From Solirubrobacteraceae bacterium (GTDB lineage: Bacteria; Actinomycetota; Thermoleophilia; Solirubrobacterales; Solirubrobacteraceae): 6,548 nucleotides of DNA. Shown piece after piece: positions 6,011 to 6,548 of the stretch. The number at the start of each line of letters is the position of its first letter. The first letter of the stretch is position 1. The translations under genes and the position numbers were made by a program. The notes under the pieces are model-generated. The model was not told the DNA's origin. It was given only the letters and a program-made list of their open reading frames with translations, and made no database searches. Location of the stretch: contig JASHQV010000372.1 in the NCBI GenBank assembly GCA_030038955.1, forward strand, positions 1 through 6,548, in the 5' to 3' direction.

Positions 6011-6548
6011 TGGTGGTGACGACGGCGGGCCGGTCACCCTCGGCTGGCTCGCGCTGTAGCGACGGCTCGAGCGATGCAGCGGGTGACGGTTCCAGCGGCG
6101 GCTCCGGCTGCTTGGGGCCAAGTCCGCGCGCGCTCGGCTCGAGCTGATCAGGCTTGGCGGGAGCAAGCCACTTGTAGAAAAGGAAGAAGGCGGCCAGCGA
6201 GTATGGGATCGATCCAGGCACCCACATCACGCCCGCGGCGAGCTGCTGGTCGGTGAGCGCCGAGATCCCGCCGGGGCGGTGGCTCAGGGAGGCGTAGAAG
6301 CCATAGATCGGGTGCTGCACGACGACCAGCGTGAGCGCCAAGATCCATTGCACCACCATCGCGCCGACCACGTATGCGGTCCGAGCCAGGTCGCTGATCC
6401 GCCGGCGCAGCGGACCGGGATCGACCACGTGGGCCCAGAACAGCAGGCCCGTGAAGAAGAACATCGCATGCTCGCAATCGTGGATCCCCTGGTGTCTGAG
6501 CGTCGCGTCGTAGGCAAGCGGTATGTGCCAGATCACGATCGTCCCGCA
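6000..6548 (-). CDS. ctaG: Cytochrome c oxidase assembly protein, caa3_CtaG family (N-terminal part beyond window)
   Basis: This is an integral membrane assembly factor of the caa3_CtaG family (Bacillus CtaG type), implicated in copper delivery or assembly of caa3/aa3 oxidase. The frame is open to the window edge through four codons upstream of the ATG at 6536, so that Met is internal and the first helices are missing. Counting from it, WHIPLAYDATLRH (3-15) and HDCEHAMFFFTGLLFW (19-34) carry the family's conserved His residues. QHPIYGFYASL (74-84) and LTDQQLAAGVMWVPGSIP (94-111) are further family signatures. Predicted helices lie around 25-38, 53-73 and 110-124. Residues 126-178 form a hydrophilic Pro/Glu-rich tail with three LEPS repeats, which looks longer than usual. 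The stop codon lies inside the right arm of the palindromic element, so the present C-terminus is probably set by that insertion. The call is firm for family membership. Confidence 0.92.
   Translation of the reverse strand, partial: CGTIVIWHIPLAYDATLRHQGIHDCEHAMFFFTGLLFWAHVVDPGPLRRRISDLARTAYVVGAMVVQWILALTLVVVQHPIYGFYASLSHRPGGISALTDQQLAAGVMWVPGSIPYSLAAFFLFYKWLAPAKPDQLEPSARGLGPKQPEPPLEPSPAASLEPSLQREPAEGDRPAVVTTIVS

Overview
The window is about 6.5 kb of very GC-rich DNA with dense G/C-ending codons. It holds six protein-coding genes, two of them cut by the window edges, and short intergenic gaps. The base composition, the heme-copper oxidase assembly genes and the other families suit a high-GC actinobacterium. 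A soil lineage such as Thermoleophilia/Solirubrobacterales is my guess, made from style of sequence rather than any marker gene.

Layout. (1) Positions 2-1423, + strand: the 3'-terminal part of a secreted S53 (sedolisin/kumamolisin) serine-carboxyl peptidase with all catalytic residues present. (2) 1424-1573: a convergent gap with a strong GC-rich hairpin (likely two-way terminator) and a 13-bp direct repeat. (3) 1574-3130, - strand: a 14-TM DHA2/EmrB-QacA type drug exporter. (4) 3131-3253: a divergent promoter region with an imperfect palindrome resembling a TetR-family operator. (5) 3254-4504, + strand: a fold-type I PLP enzyme of the aminotransferase class V / 'cysteine desulfurase-like' group, which lacks the desulfurase cysteine. 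(6) 4505-4594: a convergent gap with a G-rich stretch and a hairpin. (7) 4595 to the right edge, all - strand: a cytochrome oxidase assembly cluster, transcribed in the order ctaG (caa3_CtaG family, partial), a small one-TM protein of 83 aa, then ctaB (heme O synthase).

How the genes relate. CtaG helps assemble the copper centre of the terminal oxidase, and CtaB farnesylates heme b to heme O for the same enzyme. The small membrane protein between them may belong to the same process. The exporter and the PLP enzyme are divergently transcribed from one short region and could share a regulator, but no regulator gene lies in the window.

The most unusual structure is at 5846-6010, between ctaG and the small gene. 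It is a 165-bp palindromic element bounded by perfect 23-bp inverted repeats that begin and end with TA. A second, nearly perfect 16-bp inverted repeat and a small hairpin lie concentrically inside. The arms are AT-rich for this window, and the element encodes no protein. It looks like a non-autonomous miniature transposable element (MITE) inserted at a TA target. It supplies the present ctaG stop codon and touches the Shine-Dalgarno sequence of the next gene. Removing it in silico joins the two reading frames.
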